From the NCBI GenBank assembly GCA_945906455.1, contig CAMDRB010000003.1:1-45050 (forward strand): a stretch of 45,050 nt of DNA. Direction: 5' to 3'. The notes under the pieces were generated by a model, which had not been told where the DNA came from, did no database searches, and was given only the letters and a program-made list of their open reading frames with translations. Every line of letters starts with the position of its first letter. Within the stretch, counting starts at the first letter, position 1. The stretch is from Caenispirillum bisanense (GTDB lineage: Bacteria > Pseudomonadota > Alphaproteobacteria > Rhodospirillales > Rhodospirillaceae). Shown here piece by piece: positions 18,970-32,473 of the stretch. A program made the translations under genes and the position numbers.

Positions 18970-19644
18970 TTAGGCTTCCTTGCTTGCCGCAGCGGCCGCG
19001 CCTTCTTCGCGACGGCCGATGATGTCGCCGACTTTCTTGCCGCGTTTGGCAGCCACGGCGCGCGGAGAAGTCATGGTTTGGAGGGCCGCGAAGGTCGCCT
19101 TGACCATGTTGTGCGGGTTATTGCTACCGACGCTTTTCGCCACGATGTCCTGGATCCCCATGGTCTCGAACACGGCACGCATCGGGCCGCCGGCGATGAT
19201 GCCGGTGCCTGCGGGCGCCGCGCGCAAGATCACCTTGCCGGCGCCAAAACGACCGTAAAGATCGTGGTGCAATGTGCGCCCTTCGCGTAGGGGAAAGCGG
19301 ATCATGTTGCGCTTAGCGGCGTCGGTCGCTTTGCGGATGGCTTCGGGAACTTCACGGGCCTTGCCTGAACCATAACCCACCCGGCCCTTGTTATCGCCGA
19401 CGAGTACGAGCGCGGCGAACGCGAACCGGCGTCCACCTTTCACCACCTTCGCGACGCGGTTGATATGGACGAGTTTATCGACCAACTCTTCTTCACGCTC
19501 ACCGCGATCACGGCCGCCGTCCCGCCCAGGCGCCTTGCCGCCGCCCTCGCGTTCACGGCGACTGCCGCGCTCGCCGCGAGGATTGCCCGGCCGCTCGCCG
19601 CGGGGATTGCCGCGATCAGATGTTCCTGTGGGTGTCCGTGCCAT
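18970..19644 (-). CDS. rpsE: 30S ribosomal protein S5 with Arg/Gly-rich N-terminal extension
   Basis: 224 residues against ~167 in E. coli. The S5 double-stranded-RNA-binding domain starts at [20 protein letters not shown] near residue 51, with [18 protein letters not shown] near 92 and [19 protein letters not shown] near 140. The first ~50 residues are a low-complexity Arg/Gly/Glu tail containing two copies of GNPRGER (one pattern repeated at about residues 12 and 21). Such a tail is probably disordered and may contact rRNA or mRNA at the entry site where S5 lies; this is inference. S5 contributes to decoding accuracy. Confidence 0.96.
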   Translation of the reverse strand: MARTPTGTSDRGNPRGERPGNPRGERGSRREREGGGKAPGRDGGRDRGEREEELVDKLVHINRVAKVVKGGRRFAFAALVLVGDNKGRVGYGSGKAREVPEAIRKATDAAKRNMIRFPLREGRTLHHDLYGRFGAGKVILRAAPAGTGIIAGGPMRAVFETMGIQDIVAKSVGSNNPHNMVKATFAALQTMTSPRAVAAKRGKKVGDIIGRREEGAAAAASKEA

Positions 19645-19684
19645 AAATCTTTTCCCTTATTCCCGGCTGCTTAGAACGCCACTC

Positions 19685-20050
19685 TTAGAAGGAGAGGCCG
19701 GCTTCGCGCGCCGCGTCCGCGAGCGCTTTGATGCGCCCGTGGTACAAATAGCCGCCGCGATCGAAGACAACTTCCTTGACGCCAGCCTTCGTAGCGCGCT
19801 CGGCTAGAAGTTTGCCCACCAGCGCAGCGGTGGTCTTATCGTTGCCCTTTTTGGACTTGTCCTTGACGCCCGTATCGATGCTGGATGCGGCGGCAAGCGT
19901 CTTGCCTTCATCGTCCTTGATGATCTGGGCGTAGATGTGCCGGCCTGACCGGAATACCGACAGGCGCGGCCGTCCGTGAGCCGCGGCTTTTACGGAAAAG
20001 CGAGTGCGGCCTCTGCGGCGCTCGGTGCGTTTTTCATTCTTCGTGGTCAT
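19685..20050 (-). CDS. rplR: 50S ribosomal protein L18
   Basis: 121 residues; binds 5S rRNA together with L5 and L25. [21 protein letters not shown]-type core (split: [25 protein letters not shown]) and the ending [20 protein letters not shown] are diagnostic. The N-terminus [17 protein letters not shown] is basic as usual. Confidence 0.97.
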   Translation of the reverse strand: MTTKNEKRTERRRGRTRFSVKAAAHGRPRLSVFRSGRHIYAQIIKDDEGKTLAAASSIDTGVKDKSKKGNDKTTAALVGKLLAERATKAGVKEVVFDRGGYLYHGRIKALADAAREAGLSF

Positions 20051-20073
20051 GGCCTGATCCTTTTACCCGCGCT

Positions 20074-20607
20074 CTACTTCTTCTTGCCTTCTTTGCGCAG
20101 GATGAATTCGTCGCTGTAGCGGATACCCTTGCCCTTGTAAGGCTCCGGGCGTTTGTATGAGCGAATTTCGGCCGCAACCTGGCCGACACGTTGCCGGTTA
20201 GCCCCTGTAACCTCTACCTGAGTGGGCACGGGAGTCTTGACATCGATGCCTTCGGGCACGCTGTAAATAATATCGTGTGAGAACCCGAGGCTGAGATTCA
20301 GCTTCTTACCCTGCGCTTGAGCCTTGAAACCGACGCCGGTGATATCCAGAACCTTCTTGTAACCCTGGCTGACACCCTTCACCATATTGCTGATGGTCGC
20401 GCGCGTCGTGCCCCACTGGGATCGGGCGCGCTTGGTGTCGTTCTTAACCTTCACCCACACTTTGCCGTCAGCGACATTGGTTTCAATGTCGTCGGTGGTG
20501 TCGAACTTCAACTCACCCAACTTGCCCTTAACGGTCAAAGTCTTGCCCGCCAGAGTGACGGTAACGCCGGTGGGAACGGCGACCGGATATTTACCAACGC
20601 GTGACAT
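20074..20607 (-). CDS. rplF: 50S ribosomal protein L6
   Basis: 177 residues, two tandem L6 domains. The start MSRVGKYPVAVPTGVTVT and the C-terminal signature RSYKRPEPYKGKGIRY, which lies near the GTPase-associated centre, are conserved. The ATG at 20605-20607 follows rpsH by 53 nt. Confidence 0.97.
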   Translation of the reverse strand: MSRVGKYPVAVPTGVTVTLAGKTLTVKGKLGELKFDTTDDIETNVADGKVWVKVKNDTKRARSQWGTTRATISNMVKGVSQGYKKVLDITGVGFKAQAQGKKLNLSLGFSHDIIYSVPEGIDVKTPVPTQVEVTGANRQRVGQVAAEIRSYKRPEPYKGKGIRYSDEFILRKEGKKK

Positions 20608-20660
20608 CGTGCGCTTCCTTCAAATCCCCGGCTTCAAATCACCGGCTTAAAATCTGCCGA

Positions 20661-21059
20661 TTAGAATACTTGGCAAAGCACTTCGCCGCCTACGTTCGCC
20701 TGGCGCGCTTCCTGATCGGACATAACGCCGCGCGGCGTGGACAGGATGGAAATACCCAACCCGTTATAGACTTTTTGCAGGTCTTTAATTTTCGCGTAAA
20801 CGCGCCTGCCAGGCTTTGAGACGCGCTGGATCTCGCTGATGACCGGCGAGCCCTCGTTGTACTTGAGGTCCACACGCAGCTCTTCGATACCTTCGCGCAG
20901 GGCATACCGTTCAAAGCCGCGGATGTAGCCTTCGCGCTCAAGGACACGCAGCAGGTTTTCTCGCAAGCCCGAGGCCGGGGTTGTGATCGTCGGTTTGCCA
21001 GCCCGCTGTCCGTTGCGGATGCGGGTCAGCAAATCGCCCACAGGATCGGATAATGACAC
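20661..21059 (-). CDS. rpsH: 30S ribosomal protein S8
   Basis: 132 residues. [20 protein letters not shown] begins the protein and [19 protein letters not shown] near the C-terminus is the S8 signature. S8 nucleates the central domain of 16S rRNA and in E. coli represses the spc operon by binding near rplE; no similar site was identified here by eye. Confidence 0.97.
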   Translation of the reverse strand: MSLSDPVGDLLTRIRNGQRAGKPTITTPASGLRENLLRVLEREGYIRGFERYALREGIEELRVDLKYNEGSPVISEIQRVSKPGRRVYAKIKDLQKVYNGLGISILSTPRGVMSDQEARQANVGGEVLCQVF

Positions 21060-21070
21060 TGTCGCTCTCC

Positions 21071-21376
21071 TTACCAGCTCGACTTAACCATGCCGGGAAT
21101 CATGCCTTTGGAGGCAAATTCCCGCAGCTTATTCCGAGCCATTTTGAACTTGCGATACGTCGCGCGCGGACGGCCTGTCAATTCACAGCGGTTACGGATG
21201 CGCACCTTCGAAGAGTTGCGCGGCACCTGCGACAACTTCACCACGGCGGCGAAACGGTCTTCGTCGGTCGTGTCACGATCCATAATTACCGCCTTCAACT
21301 TCGCGCGCTTACCCGCCGCCGACTTAACCATGCGGCGACGCTTCTTATTGCGCTCAACGGTGCTCGTTTTCGCCAT
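21071..21376 (-). CDS. rpsN: 30S ribosomal protein S14 (zinc-free type)
   Basis: 101 residues, the long form lacking the four zinc cysteines; only [10 protein letters not shown] carries one cysteine. The ending FRELASKG-like [19 protein letters not shown] is standard. Located between rplE and rpsH with short gaps, as in the spc operon generally. Confidence 0.97.
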   Translation of the reverse strand: MAKTSTVERNKKRRRMVKSAAGKRAKLKAVIMDRDTTDEDRFAAVVKLSQVPRNSSKVRIRNRCELTGRPRATYRKFKMARNKLREFASKGMIPGMVKSSW

Positions 21377-21395
21377 GGGAAATCTCCTTCCCGCT

Positions 21396-21935
21396 CTATT
21401 TCTGGAACGGCATCTGAAAACCTTCGAGAAGCGCGAGCGCCTCGGCGTCGGTTTTTGCGTTCGTGCAAATGGTTATATTCATGCCGCGGACCTTATCGAT
21501 CTTGTCGTAGTTGACCTCGGGGAACACGATTTGCTCCTTCAGGCCCATATTGAAGTTGCCAGCGCCGTCAAAGCTCTTGCCGTTGAGGCCGCGAAAGTCG
21601 CGGACACGGGGCAGCGCAATATTCACGAGCCGATCGAGGAATTCGTACATCCGTGTGCTGCGCAACGTAACCGAGCAGCCGACCATCTGATTCTCACGCA
21701 GCTTGAAGTTTGCGATGGCCTTCCGCGACTTCGTGATCACCGGCTTCTGGCCGGCGATCGCCGTCAGGTTTTCGACCGCACCTTCAATCTTCTTCTTATC
21801 TTGCGACGCTTCGCCCACGCCCATGTTGATGACGATCTTCGTCAGCCTGGGGACAGCCATCGGGTTTTTATACCCGAACTTCTCCACCAGCTTGGGCCGC
21901 ACAACGTCGGTATATTCTTTTCGTAAACGCGCCAT
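21396..21935 (-). CDS. rplE: 50S ribosomal protein L5
   Basis: 179 residues; binds 5S rRNA and contacts P-site tRNA and S13. [16 protein letters not shown] near 33 and [21 protein letters not shown]-type region (shown in part: [18 protein letters not shown]) with DFRGLN are diagnostic. The ending [20 protein letters not shown] is typical. Confidence 0.97.
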   Translation of the reverse strand: MARLRKEYTDVVRPKLVEKFGYKNPMAVPRLTKIVINMGVGEASQDKKKIEGAVENLTAIAGQKPVITKSRKAIANFKLRENQMVGCSVTLRSTRMYEFLDRLVNIALPRVRDFRGLNGKSFDGAGNFNMGLKEQIVFPEVNYDKIDKVRGMNITICTNAKTDAEALALLEGFQMPFQK

Positions 21936-21965
21936 TGCCGTAGTCCTTCCTAGTCCCTGCTTCGC

Positions 21966-22283
21966 TTAGCCAATGACTTCGCCGGAGCGCCTTGCGATGC
22001 GCACCTTGCTTTTGTCATCGAGGAACTTAAAGCCGACGCGGGTCGGCTTATTATCCTTGGGATCAATATGGGAAACGTTGGAGACGTGAATCGGCATCTC
22101 TTTCTCGACGATGCCGCCGTTCGCCGTCGGTGATTGACGTTGGTGGCGCTTGGCGATGTTAACGCCCTGCACAATGACTTTGTTATCGCTGGGGAACGCG
22201 CGCAGAACCGAGCCCGATTTGCCTTTATCGCGGCCGGTCAAAACGACGACGGTGTCCCCTTTTTTTATTTTGAGCTTGGGCAT
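21966..22283 (-). CDS. rplX: 50S ribosomal protein L24
   Basis: 105 residues with the N-terminal KOW motif ([20 protein letters not shown]) that nucleates 50S assembly, then [17 protein letters not shown]. Its ATG overlaps the rplN stop by 1 nt (TAATG), implying coupled translation. Confidence 0.97.
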   Translation of the reverse strand: MPKLKIKKGDTVVVLTGRDKGKSGSVLRAFPSDNKVIVQGVNIAKRHQRQSPTANGGIVEKEMPIHVSNVSHIDPKDNKPTRVGFKFLDDKSKVRIARRSGEVIG

Positions 22284-22651
22284 TAGAGCACCTCCGGCGC
22301 CAGCGAAACAATCTTCATGAACTTCTTGCCGCGCAGCTCGCGTGTCACCGGCCCGAAAATGCGGGTTCCAATCGGCTCGCCCTGCTTATTGATCAGAACG
22401 GCGGCATTGTGATCGAAACGGATCGCGGTGCCGTCGTTACGCCGCAATTCCTTGGCGGTACGCACGATAACGGCACGGTGCACGTCACCCTTCTTCACGC
22501 GGCCACGCGGGATCGCGTCTTTCACCGAAACGACGATGACGTCGCCGATGGCTGCGAATCGGCGTTTTGAGCCGCCAAGCACTTTGATGCACATCACTCG
22601 GCGAGCACCCGAGTTGTCGGCAACATCCAAATTACTCTGCATCTGAATCAT
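22283..22651 (-). CDS. rplN: 50S ribosomal protein L14
   Basis: 122 residues, the standard length. [20 protein letters not shown] opens the protein and [17 protein letters not shown] with the closing [18 protein letters not shown] are the L14 signature. First gene of the classical spc operon; the 38-nt gap from rpsQ holds no convincing promoter. Confidence 0.98.
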   Translation of the reverse strand: MIQMQSNLDVADNSGARRVMCIKVLGGSKRRFAAIGDVIVVSVKDAIPRGRVKKGDVHRAVIVRTAKELRRNDGTAIRFDHNAAVLINKQGEPIGTRIFGPVTRELRGKKFMKIVSLAPEVL

Positions 22652-22689
22652 GACTATGCGTCCTTAAAGACCAGGATAATGAGAAACGA

Positions 22690-22929
22690 CTACTCCGCTT
22701 TTTCCTGGACCAGCTCCCATGTCTTGGTTTTCGAAATCGGCGCACACTCGCGGATTCGCACCACGTCGCCAGTCTTGCTTGAATTGTTTTCGTCGTGGGC
22801 GGCGAACTTCTTGCTGCGTCGTATGAACTTCTTATAGATCGGGTGCATCATGCGGCGCTCGACGCGTACAATAATCGTCTTATTGCCCTTGTCGCTCACA
22901 ACGACGCCTTGGAGAATTCGCTTCGGCAT
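22690..22929 (-). CDS. rpsQ: 30S ribosomal protein S17
   Basis: 79 residues, an OB-fold primary binder of 16S r[42 protein letters not shown] and [15 protein letters not shown] are conserved. Last gene of the S10 cluster. Confidence 0.97.
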   Translation of the reverse strand: MPKRILQGVVVSDKGNKTIIVRVERRMMHPIYKKFIRRSKKFAAHDENNSSKTGDVVRIRECAPISKTKTWELVQEKAE

Positions 22930-22948
22930 TGACTGGTCCTCCCCCTGC

Positions 22949-23164
22949 TTACGAAGCTGCGCCGGCCTGAGCCGGGCTGCTGCGTTCCCGCAGGATTGTT
23001 TTGATCTGCGCGATTTCCTGACGCACGCGTCCGAATTGCGCGGTATTGGTCAGCTGGCCGGAAGCCTTCTGAAAGCGCAGATTGAATTGCTCCTTCTTCA
23101 GCTCGCCGAGGCGGCCTTCCAACTCTTCGTCTTTCTGGGCGCGTAAGTCTTTTGCAGTTGCCAT
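22949..23164 (-). CDS. rpmC: 50S ribosomal protein L29
   Basis: 71 residues, all-helical protein near the tunnel exit next to L23. The pattern [19 protein letters not shown] followed by [15 protein letters not shown] is the L29 signature. Sits between rplP and rpsQ. Confidence 0.97.
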   Translation of the reverse strand: MATAKDLRAQKDEELEGRLGELKKEQFNLRFQKASGQLTNTAQFGRVRQEIAQIKTILRERSSPAQAGAAS

Positions 23165-23189
23165 GACGGCGATTCCTTAACCGATGCTC

Positions 23190-23600
23190 TTAACCAATTC
23201 GGGCGACGACTTTGGTTTTGATTGGCAGCTTAGCGGCCGCCAGAGAAAAACCTTCGCGCGCCATCTCCGCCGACACGCCATCAACTTCAAACATGATGCG
23301 GCCCGGCTTTATTCTGCACACCCAAAACTCGGGGGTACCCTTACCCTTACCCTGGCGAACTTCGGCCGGTTTCTTAGATACCGGCACGTCCGGGAAAATG
23401 CGGATCCAGACACGGCCTTGGCGTTTCATGAAGCGAGTCAGCGCGCGACGCGCGGCTTCAATTTGACGCGAAGTCACGCGCTCGGGCTGCAGCGCCTTCA
23501 GGCCGTAGGAACCGAAATTCAACGAGCTGCCACCTTTGGCGTTGCCGTGAATCCGGCCTTTGAAGGCCTTGCGGTACTTTGTGCGTTTCGGTTGCAACAT
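23190..23600 (-). CDS. rplP: 50S ribosomal protein L16
   Basis: 136 residues, standard. The start [19 protein letters not shown] and the motifs [20 protein letters not shown] and [20 protein letters not shown] are diagnostic. L16 organises the peptidyl-transferase centre and the A-site tRNA. Confidence 0.98.
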   Translation of the reverse strand: MLQPKRTKYRKAFKGRIHGNAKGGSSLNFGSYGLKALQPERVTSRQIEAARRALTRFMKRQGRVWIRIFPDVPVSKKPAEVRQGKGKGTPEFWVCRIKPGRIMFEVDGVSAEMAREGFSLAAAKLPIKTKVVARIG

Positions 23601-23663
23601 GTTACGTCTATCCGTTTTCCATCACAGCGCCACTTAAGCCGCCGATTGATCTGAACTTACGCC

Positions 23664-24368
23664 CTACTGCGGACGGGTGTTCCCGCCGCCGCTGCCGCCA
23701 CCCTGTTCGTTGGCGCGCTTGTCCTGCGCCATCGGGTCGTGCTCGAGAATTTCACCCTTAAATATCCAAACTTTGACGCCACAGGTACCGTACGTCGTCA
23801 TTGCAGTGCCCTCGCCGTAATCGACGTCGGCGCGCAACGTGTGCAAGGGCACGCGGCCTTCGCGGTACCATTCAGTGCGCGCGATTTCGGCGCCGCCAAG
23901 GCGCCCAGCGCAGGTAATGCGGATGCCTTCGGCGCCAAGACGCATGGCCGCCTGAACCGCGCGCTTCATGGCGCGGCGGAAGGCGACGCGACGCTCGAGT
24001 TGCTGGGCGATGTTTTCGGCAACTAAGTGAGCATCGATCTCGGGCTTCCGGATTTCAACGATGTTCAGGTGAACCTCGTTGCCGGTCATCTTTTGTAATT
24101 CCTTGCGGATCACTTCAATATCCGCGCCCTTCTTGCCAATAACCACGCCCGGGCGGGCGGTGTGGATCGTGACCCGAGCCTTCTTTGCTGGGCGCTCAAT
24201 GATGATGCGCGACACGCCGGCCTGGGCCAGGCGCTTTCTCAAATAGTCACGGATCTTGATGTCTTCATGCAGCATCTGGCTGTAGGCGCCGCGCGCGGCG
24301 TACCAGCGCGAATCCCATGTGCGGTTGATGCCGAGCCTGAGCCCAACTGGATTGACTTTTTGACCCAT
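23664..24368 (-). CDS. rpsC: 30S ribosomal protein S3
   Basis: 234 residues. [20 protein letters not shown] begins the protein; the KH domain has [20 protein letters not shown], and the C-terminal domain has [20 protein letters not shown] and [20 protein letters not shown]. The C-terminal ~20 residues are a Gly-rich unstructured tail ([14 protein letters not shown]). Its ATG overlaps the rplV stop by 1 nt. Confidence 0.98.
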   Translation of the reverse strand: MGQKVNPVGLRLGINRTWDSRWYAARGAYSQMLHEDIKIRDYLRKRLAQAGVSRIIIERPAKKARVTIHTARPGVVIGKKGADIEVIRKELQKMTGNEVHLNIVEIRKPEIDAHLVAENIAQQLERRVAFRRAMKRAVQAAMRLGAEGIRITCAGRLGGAEIARTEWYREGRVPLHTLRADVDYGEGTAMTTYGTCGVKVWIFKGEILEHDPMAQDKRANEQGGGSGGGNTRPQ

Positions 24369-24748
24369 CAGGCGGTCTCCCCTTTCTCACGCACGATGAT
24401 CGTGAGATTGCTAAACGGCTTGGCGATACGGCCCATCCGGCCGCGCGCCCGGGCGCTGAAGCGCCGCATCAACAATGACTTGCCAACATAGGCTTCGGCT
24501 ACGACCAGCTGATCGACGTCGAGCTGATGATTGTTTTCAGCATTAGCGATCGCGGACTCGAGCACAGTCTTAACTTCTTCCGCGATGCGGCGCGGAGAGA
24601 ACGAAAGAGCTGCCAAGGCCGCCTCGGCCGACTTGCCGCGGATCATCTGCGCCATCAGATTAAGCTTGCGCGGGCTCACCCTCATCGACCGGGAGAAAGC
24701 CCGGGCTTCGGTGTCGGCAACGCGGCGCGGAGCACTTTTCTTGCTCAT
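24368..24748 (-). CDS. rplV: 50S ribosomal protein L22
   Basis: 126 residues. L22 lines the exit tunnel with a long beta-hairpin; here the hairpin region reads around [40 protein letters not shown] near 27 is the family pattern. No macrolide-resistance type insertion is evident in the hairpin. Overlaps rpsC by 1 nt. Confidence 0.97.
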   Translation of the reverse strand: MSKKSAPRRVADTEARAFSRSMRVSPRKLNLMAQMIRGKSAEAALAALSFSPRRIAEEVKTVLESAIANAENNHQLDVDQLVVAEAYVGKSLLMRRFSARARGRMGRIAKPFSNLTIIVREKGETA

Positions 24749-24751
24749 GGC

Positions 24752-25057
24752 TTATGCCCTTTTCGAAGCCGGCGCGGTGGTGCCGGTTACGGCTTTTTTG
24801 TCGCCCGTGTGGCCATGGAATGTTCGGCTCGGGGCAAACTCGCCGAACTTATGTCCGATCATATTCTCGGTCACGAGGACAGGAACGTGCTTGTGGCCGT
24901 TGTGAACCCCAAACGTCAGGCCCACGAACTGCGGCAGAATGGTCGAACGCCGTGACCAGGTTTTGATCACATCGTTTCGCCCTGAGGAGCGAACGGTCTC
25001 CGCCTTCTTAAGGAGGTAACCGTCGACAAATGGGCCTTTCCAGACTGAACGTGCCAA
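24752..25057 (-). CDS. rpsS: 30S ribosomal protein S19
   Basis: 101 residues, about nine longer than E. coli S19 because of a C-terminal tail ([12 protein letters not shown]). [20 protein letters not shown] and the signature [20 protein letters not shown] are present. S19 forms the head of the 30S with S13. Confidence 0.97.
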   Translation of the reverse strand: MARSVWKGPFVDGYLLKKAETVRSSGRNDVIKTWSRRSTILPQFVGLTFGVHNGHKHVPVLVTENMIGHKFGEFAPSRTFHGHTGDKKAVTGTTAPASKRA

Positions 25058-25096
25058 GTTCCGCTCTCCGTTTCTAAATCTACTTTAAATCAGCGC

Positions 25097-25933
25097 TTAG
25101 GCTTTTTTCGCCAAATGGCGGCTGCGCATGATCAAATTCTGAGTACGCTTATTCTTTCGAGTCCGCTTACCTTTAGTGGGCTTGCCCCACGGCGTCACCG
25201 GATGGCGCCCGCCCGAAGTTTTACCTTCACCACCGCCAAGCGGGTGATCGACCGGGTTCATCGAAACACCGCGGTTATGCGGCTTCCAGCCCAGCCAGCG
25301 CATGCGCCCGGCTTTGCCGAAATTGATGTTCTGGTTATCAGGGTTCGACACCGCGCCGACCGTTGCCACGCACTCGGCGCGCACTAAACGCACTTCGCCT
25401 GACGACAGCCGGACCTGGGCGTAACCGGAGTCCTTACCGATCAACTGGGCGTAGCAGCCGGCAGAGCGAGCGATCTGGCCGCCACGGCCGAGCTTCAGCT
25501 CGACGTTGTGGACAATCGTGCCGACCGGCATGTTCTTCAGCGGCATGGTGTTGCCGGGCTTAATGTCCGCCTGTTCAGACGCAACGACCTTATCGCCAGC
25601 CTTTAAGCGCTGCGGAGCCAGAATGTAAGCGAGCTCGCCGTCGGCATAACGGACCAGCGCAATGAACGCCGTGCGGTAAGGATCGTACTCAAGCCGTTCA
25701 ACGGTCGCGACTACGTCGCGCTTCTTGCGCTTGAAGTCGATCAGACGATAACGGCGCTTGTGGCCACCGCCCATAAAACGGCTGGTAATACGGCCCTGGT
25801 TATTGCGACCGCCGGTGGAGTGCATCCCCTCCGTCAATGCCTTGATCGGCTTGCCTTTGTGCAAGTCGCCGCGGTCGATGAGCACGGTATTGCGTAGGGA
25901 CGGGGTAACCGGATTGAAGGTTTTCAGCGCCAT
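25097..25933 (-). CDS. rplB: 50S ribosomal protein L2
   Basis: 278 residues, standard. The conserved elements include [20 protein letters not shown] near 42 and the C-terminal [18 protein letters not shown], which carries the histidine close to the peptidyl-transferase centre. L2 is required for subunit association. Confidence 0.98.
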   Translation of the reverse strand: MALKTFNPVTPSLRNTVLIDRGDLHKGKPIKALTEGMHSTGGRNNQGRITSRFMGGGHKRRYRLIDFKRKKRDVVATVERLEYDPYRTAFIALVRYADGELAYILAPQRLKAGDKVVASEQADIKPGNTMPLKNMPVGTIVHNVELKLGRGGQIARSAGCYAQLIGKDSGYAQVRLSSGEVRLVRAECVATVGAVSNPDNQNINFGKAGRMRWLGWKPHNRGVSMNPVDHPLGGGEGKTSGGRHPVTPWGKPTKGKRTRKNKRTQNLIMRSRHLAKKA

Positions 25934-25936
25934 GGC

Positions 25937-26299
25937 TTAGAGTCCCGTGGTGACATCGATCGACTGGCCAGGAGCCAGCGTCACGATTGCTTTCTTGACG
26001 TCACTTCGTTGGCCCAGACGACCGCGGAAGCGCTTTTGTTTGCCCTTAGTGATCAGCGTGTTCACGGCCGTGACGCTGACCTTGAATAACGCTTCGATCG
26101 CCTTCTTGATCTCCGGTTTCGTCGCCTTCAACGGCACGCGGAACATCACTTGGTTATGCTCGGCCGCCAACGTCGCCTTTTCGGTGATTAGCGGTGCGAG
26201 CACAAAATCATAGAGCGCCGGATCGATAGCGCCGCCGGCCTTCGGCACAGCCTTGGCCTTCTTGGCCTTTGCTCTGGCGGTTTTTTCTTGCGGGCTCAT
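25937..26299 (-). CDS. rplW: 50S ribosomal protein L23
   Basis: 120 residues. A ~25-residue basic Ala/Lys-rich N-terminal extension precedes the usual start of the fold at [19 protein letters not shown]. The tail [20 protein letters not shown] is typical. L23 at the tunnel exit docks trigger factor and SRP. Its start overlaps the rplD stop by 4 nt (ATGA). Confidence 0.96.
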   Translation of the reverse strand: MSPQEKTARAKAKKAKAVPKAGGAIDPALYDFVLAPLITEKATLAAEHNQVMFRVPLKATKPEIKKAIEALFKVSVTAVNTLITKGKQKRFRGRLGQRSDVKKAIVTLAPGQSIDVTTGL

Positions 26300-26916
26300 T
26301 TCAGGCGCTCCTCGAGCTTCTCGACTGCGGCCTTGGTCAGAACCAATGTATCGCGGCGCAGGATGTCATAGACGTTGGCGCCCTGGCTCGGCAGCACATC
26401 GATGCCTTTGATGTTGCGGGCGGCACGGGCAAAGGATTGATCAACTTCGGCGCCGTCGATGATCAACACCGAAGTCCAGCCGAGCTTCTTGAAGCGTGCG
26501 ACCAGGCCCTTGGTCTTGGCGGCCTTTTCAGAGGCCGTATCCAGAATCACGAGCTTGCCGTCCTTGGCTTTGGATGACAGCGCTGTCTTGAGGCCGAGGA
26601 TGCGGACCTTTTTAGGCAGGCTGTGAGCATGGCTGCGCACAACGGGTCCGAAGATGATTCCGCCGCCACGCATCTGCGCGGACCGGAGCGAGCCCTGACG
26701 GGCGCCGCCGGTGCCTTTCTGCTTGAATGGCTTCTTTGTGGTGCCGCTGACGTCGCTGATGATTTTGGTCTTGTGTGTACCGGCCTGACGTTTGGCAAGC
26801 TGCCAACGTACGACGCGCTGCAGAATGTCGCCGCGCACTTCAACGCCGAAGACATCGTCGGGAAGTTCGACCGAGCCGACATTCTTCTTGTCGAGATTGA
26901 TGACGTCCAGCTTCAT
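26296..26916 (-). CDS. rplD: 50S ribosomal protein L4
   Basis: 206 residues. The extended tunnel loop ([20 protein letters not shown], near 61) and the globular core ending [18 protein letters not shown] are conserved. In E. coli L4 represses the S10 operon by binding the rpsJ leader; the rpsJ leader here is short, so the same mechanism is doubtful. Confidence 0.98.
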   Translation of the reverse strand: MKLDVINLDKKNVGSVELPDDVFGVEVRGDILQRVVRWQLAKRQAGTHKTKIISDVSGTTKKPFKQKGTGGARQGSLRSAQMRGGGIIFGPVVRSHAHSLPKKVRILGLKTALSSKAKDGKLVILDTASEKAAKTKGLVARFKKLGWTSVLIIDGAEVDQSFARAARNIKGIDVLPSQGANVYDILRRDTLVLTKAAVEKLEERLK

Positions 26917-26921
26917 TGCCG

Positions 26922-27605
26922 TTAGTCCTTCTTCGCCATGAGGCCGGCCGGTTGCGGCGCGTCCTTGGGCAGGGCTTGTTTCACGGCGTCGCGCACGAGT
27001 ACATAGCCACCGGCGTGTCCGGGCACCGCACCTTTAACGAAGATGAAGCCCTTCGCGTCGTCGACGGAGACGACCTGCAGATTCTGGATGGTGACTTGCT
27101 CGACGCCGAGATGCCCGGCCATCTTCTTGCCCTTGAACACCTTGCCCGGATCCTGGCGTTGACCGGTGGAACCATGCGAGCGGTGCGACACGGACACGCC
27201 GTGCGAGGCCTCCAGGCCGGCAAAGTTCCAGCGCTTCAACGGTCCGGCGAAACCTTTGCCGATCGTCGTGCCGGTGACGTCGATGTATTGACCGGCAAGA
27301 AAATGCGACGGCGCAAGTACGGCGCCCACGTCGAGGAGCTTGTCAGCGCCGACACGGAATTCGACCAACTTGCGCTTGGGCTCAACCTTGGCCTTGGCGT
27401 AGTGGCCCTTAAGCGCCCGATTGACGCGATTGGCCTTACGTACGCCGATGCCAAGCTGAACGGCGGTGTAGCCGTCCTTTTCTTGGGTTCGCTGAGCGAC
27501 CACTTGAACGCCGTCAACCTTGAGCACAGTGACGGGCACGTGATTACCCTCCGCGGAGAATACGCGGGTCATACCCACTTTTTGTGCAACGATACCGGAA
27601 CGCAT
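26922..27605 (-). CDS. rplC: 50S ribosomal protein L3
   Basis: 227 residues from the ATG at 27603-27605, giving [20 protein letters not shown], the usual alphaproteobacterial N-terminus, with AAGGTGG just upstream. A longer frame from a TTG at 27653 would overlap rpsJ and has no conserved residues. The loop [18 protein letters not shown] reaches the peptidyl-transferase centre; GRRDPGKVF-type [20 protein letters not shown] carries the methylatable glutamine. Confidence 0.96.
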   Translation of the reverse strand: MRSGIVAQKVGMTRVFSAEGNHVPVTVLKVDGVQVVAQRTQEKDGYTAVQLGIGVRKANRVNRALKGHYAKAKVEPKRKLVEFRVGADKLLDVGAVLAPSHFLAGQYIDVTGTTIGKGFAGPLKRWNFAGLEASHGVSVSHRSHGSTGQRQDPGKVFKGKKMAGHLGVEQVTIQNLQVVSVDDAKGFIFVKGAVPGHAGGYVLVRDAVKQALPKDAPQPAGLMAKKD

Positions 27606-27630
27606 ATGTCCCACCTTCACTGGCGTCTTT

Positions 27631-27942
27631 TTAGAGCTTGATCTCGACGTCAACGCCGGCGGCGAGGTCGAGCTTCATCAGAGCGTCGACCGTCTGCGGC
27701 GTCGGATCGACGATGTCGAGCAGACGGCGATGTGTACGAATTTCAAACTGTTCGCGCGACTTCTTATCAACGTGCGGCGAACGGTTTACCGTGAATTTCT
27801 CTATCCGCGTCGGCAGCGGAATCGGCCCCCGCACTTGAGCGCCAGTGCGCTTCGCCGTGCTGACGATTTCCTTCGTGGATTGATCCAATACACGGTGGTC
27901 GAACGCCTTCAGGCGGATGCGGATGTTTTGACTGTCGATCAT
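27631..27942 (-). CDS. rpsJ: 30S ribosomal protein S10
   Basis: 103 residues. [20 protein letters not shown] at the start and [20 protein letters not shown] in the middle are the S10 signature; the latter loop also contacts NusB during antitermination. First gene of the S10 cluster, 62 nt after tuf, with a stem-loop in that gap. Confidence 0.98.
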   Translation of the reverse strand: MIDSQNIRIRLKAFDHRVLDQSTKEIVSTAKRTGAQVRGPIPLPTRIEKFTVNRSPHVDKKSREQFEIRTHRRLLDIVDPTPQTVDALMKLDLAAGVDVEIKL

Positions 27943-27964
27943 GGCCTATTACCCAAAAGTAAGT

Positions 27965-27989
27965 GGCACCCGCCTGATCGGCGGATGCC
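27965..27989 (-). other. Stem-loop in the tuf-rpsJ gap (attenuator or processing element)
   Basis: GGCACCCGCC (27965-27974) and GGCGGATGCC (27980-27989) form a 10-bp stem with a 5-nt loop. On the transcribed minus strand all ten positions pair, one as U-G; on the plus strand this would be a C-A mismatch. Downstream on that strand comes ACUUACUUUU, a modest U-rich run, then the rpsJ start 22 nt away. It could be a leaky terminator between the str and S10 clusters. Confidence 0.6.
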
Positions 27990-28004
27990 AGGTATCTAAC
28001 GTCT

Positions 28005-29195
<1,191 letters not shown>

Positions 29196-29244
29196 GACTC
29201 ACTCCGTTATTGGGAGAATTAAGATTGTTGTTAAACGCTTAGAA

Positions 29245-31329
<2,085 letters not shown>

Positions 31330-31345
31330 TTTCTTGTTTTCTTAA

Positions 31346-31816
31346 TTACCAGCGATAGTGCGAGAAGGCGCGGTTGGCTTCCGCCATGCGGTGCGTATCT
31401 TCGCGCTTCTTGACGGCGCCGCCGCGATTGGCGGCGGCATCCATCAGCTCGTTAGAGAGACGATCAACCATCGTCGATTCATTGCGACCGCGGGCGTTAG
31501 ACACCAACCAACGGAACGCCAGCGCCTGACGCCGCTCCGGGCGTACTTCGACGGGGACCTGATAGGTAGCGCCGCCGACACGGCGGGACCGCACTTCGAC
31601 GGTCGGCTTCACATTTTCGATGGCGTCATGGAACACCTTCAGCGCGTCCTGCCCGCCCTTCTTGCTGATGCGTTCCAGCGCGCCGTAAACAATGCGCTCG
31701 GAGACACCCTTCTTGCCGTGTTCCATGATCGAGTTGATGAACTTCGCGAGCACCGTATCGCCAAACTTGGCGTCCGGAAGGATTTCGCGTTTCTCTGCTG
31801 AGCGACGGCGTGACAT
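31346..31816 (-). CDS. rpsG: 30S ribosomal protein S7
   Basis: 156 residues, standard. Begins [40 protein letters not shown] is the conserved S7 motif, and the ending [20 protein letters not shown] is typical. The gap to rpsL is only 11 nt, too short for the S7 repressor site found between these genes in E. coli. Confidence 0.98.
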   Translation of the reverse strand: MSRRRSAEKREILPDAKFGDTVLAKFINSIMEHGKKGVSERIVYGALERISKKGGQDALKVFHDAIENVKPTVEVRSRRVGGATYQVPVEVRPERRQALAFRWLVSNARGRNESTMVDRLSNELMDAAANRGGAVKKREDTHRMAEANRAFSHYRW

Positions 31817-31827
31817 GGGTTCCTCGC

Positions 31828-32199
31828 TTACTTCGGACGTTTCGCGCCGTACTTCGAACGACGCTGGCGACGGTCACTGATGCCCTGCGTATCGAGCGTG
31901 CCGCGGATGATGTGATAACGAACGCCGGGCAAATCCTTCACGCGGCCGCCGCGGATCATGACGACCGAGTGCTCCTGAAGATTGTGGCCCTCGCCCGGAA
32001 TATAGCTGGTGACTTCAAAGCCATTTGTGAGCTTCACGCGCGCGACCTTACGCAACGCGGAGTTCGGCTTTTTCGGTGTCGTTGTATAGACGCGCGTGCA
32101 AACCCCGCGCTTCTGAGGGCAGCTGTTCAACGCCGGCACCTTGTTGCGTGCAACCGGAGCCCGGCGACCCTTGCGGACCATCTGATTGATTGTTGGCAT
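31828..32199 (-). CDS. rpsL: 30S ribosomal protein S12
   Basis: 123 residues, decoding-centre protein. Starts [20 protein letters not shown]. Lys43 (TTPKKPNS) and Lys88 ([13 protein letters not shown]) are wild type, so no streptomycin-resistance substitution is seen at the classic positions. First gene of the str operon, behind a leader of about 270 nt. Confidence 0.98.
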   Translation of the reverse strand: MPTINQMVRKGRRAPVARNKVPALNSCPQKRGVCTRVYTTTPKKPNSALRKVARVKLTNGFEVTSYIPGEGHNLQEHSVVMIRGGRVKDLPGVRYHIIRGTLDTQGISDRRQRRSKYGAKRPK

Positions 32200-32467
32200 C
32201 GTCTTTGCGACCTCGACCTTTTTGCGCCCGAATCAACGTTTCAAAATTGCGTTTCGCTCAACCTGCATCGCCATCCCGGCACGGTCTCTGCGTCGGCTCT
32301 CACCGCGCGACCCACCCGAGACGCAAAAAACCGAAAAGCAGGCCGTTTCCGAGCCCGTCATCGGTTCCGAAATCGACCCCGAAGGGCCGTTATATATTTT
32401 GCTTGTTCGACTGCTACCCGCGTCTAGAGCGCGAAGCTGGCTCTACCACCGGACGCCTTCAAGAACG
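32200..32467 (-). other. Long 5' leader of the rpsL-rpsG-fusA-tuf transcript
   Basis: From the predicted start near 32467 to the rpsL ATG there are about 268 nt without a gene. Visible are CCCTTCGGGG (a short stem-loop, 32380-32389), an AACCGA/TCGGTT pair flanking 26 nt and followed by a run of six U (32323-32370 region), and no recognisable known riboswitch. The U-run could belong to an attenuator, but the pairing is weak. Confidence 0.35.
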
Positions 32468-32473
32468 GCGCGG

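Noticed and set aside
27606-27653. Longer rplC starting at TTG
   Set aside because: It overlaps the rpsJ coding end, and L3 proteins begin at the [13 protein letters not shown] segment.
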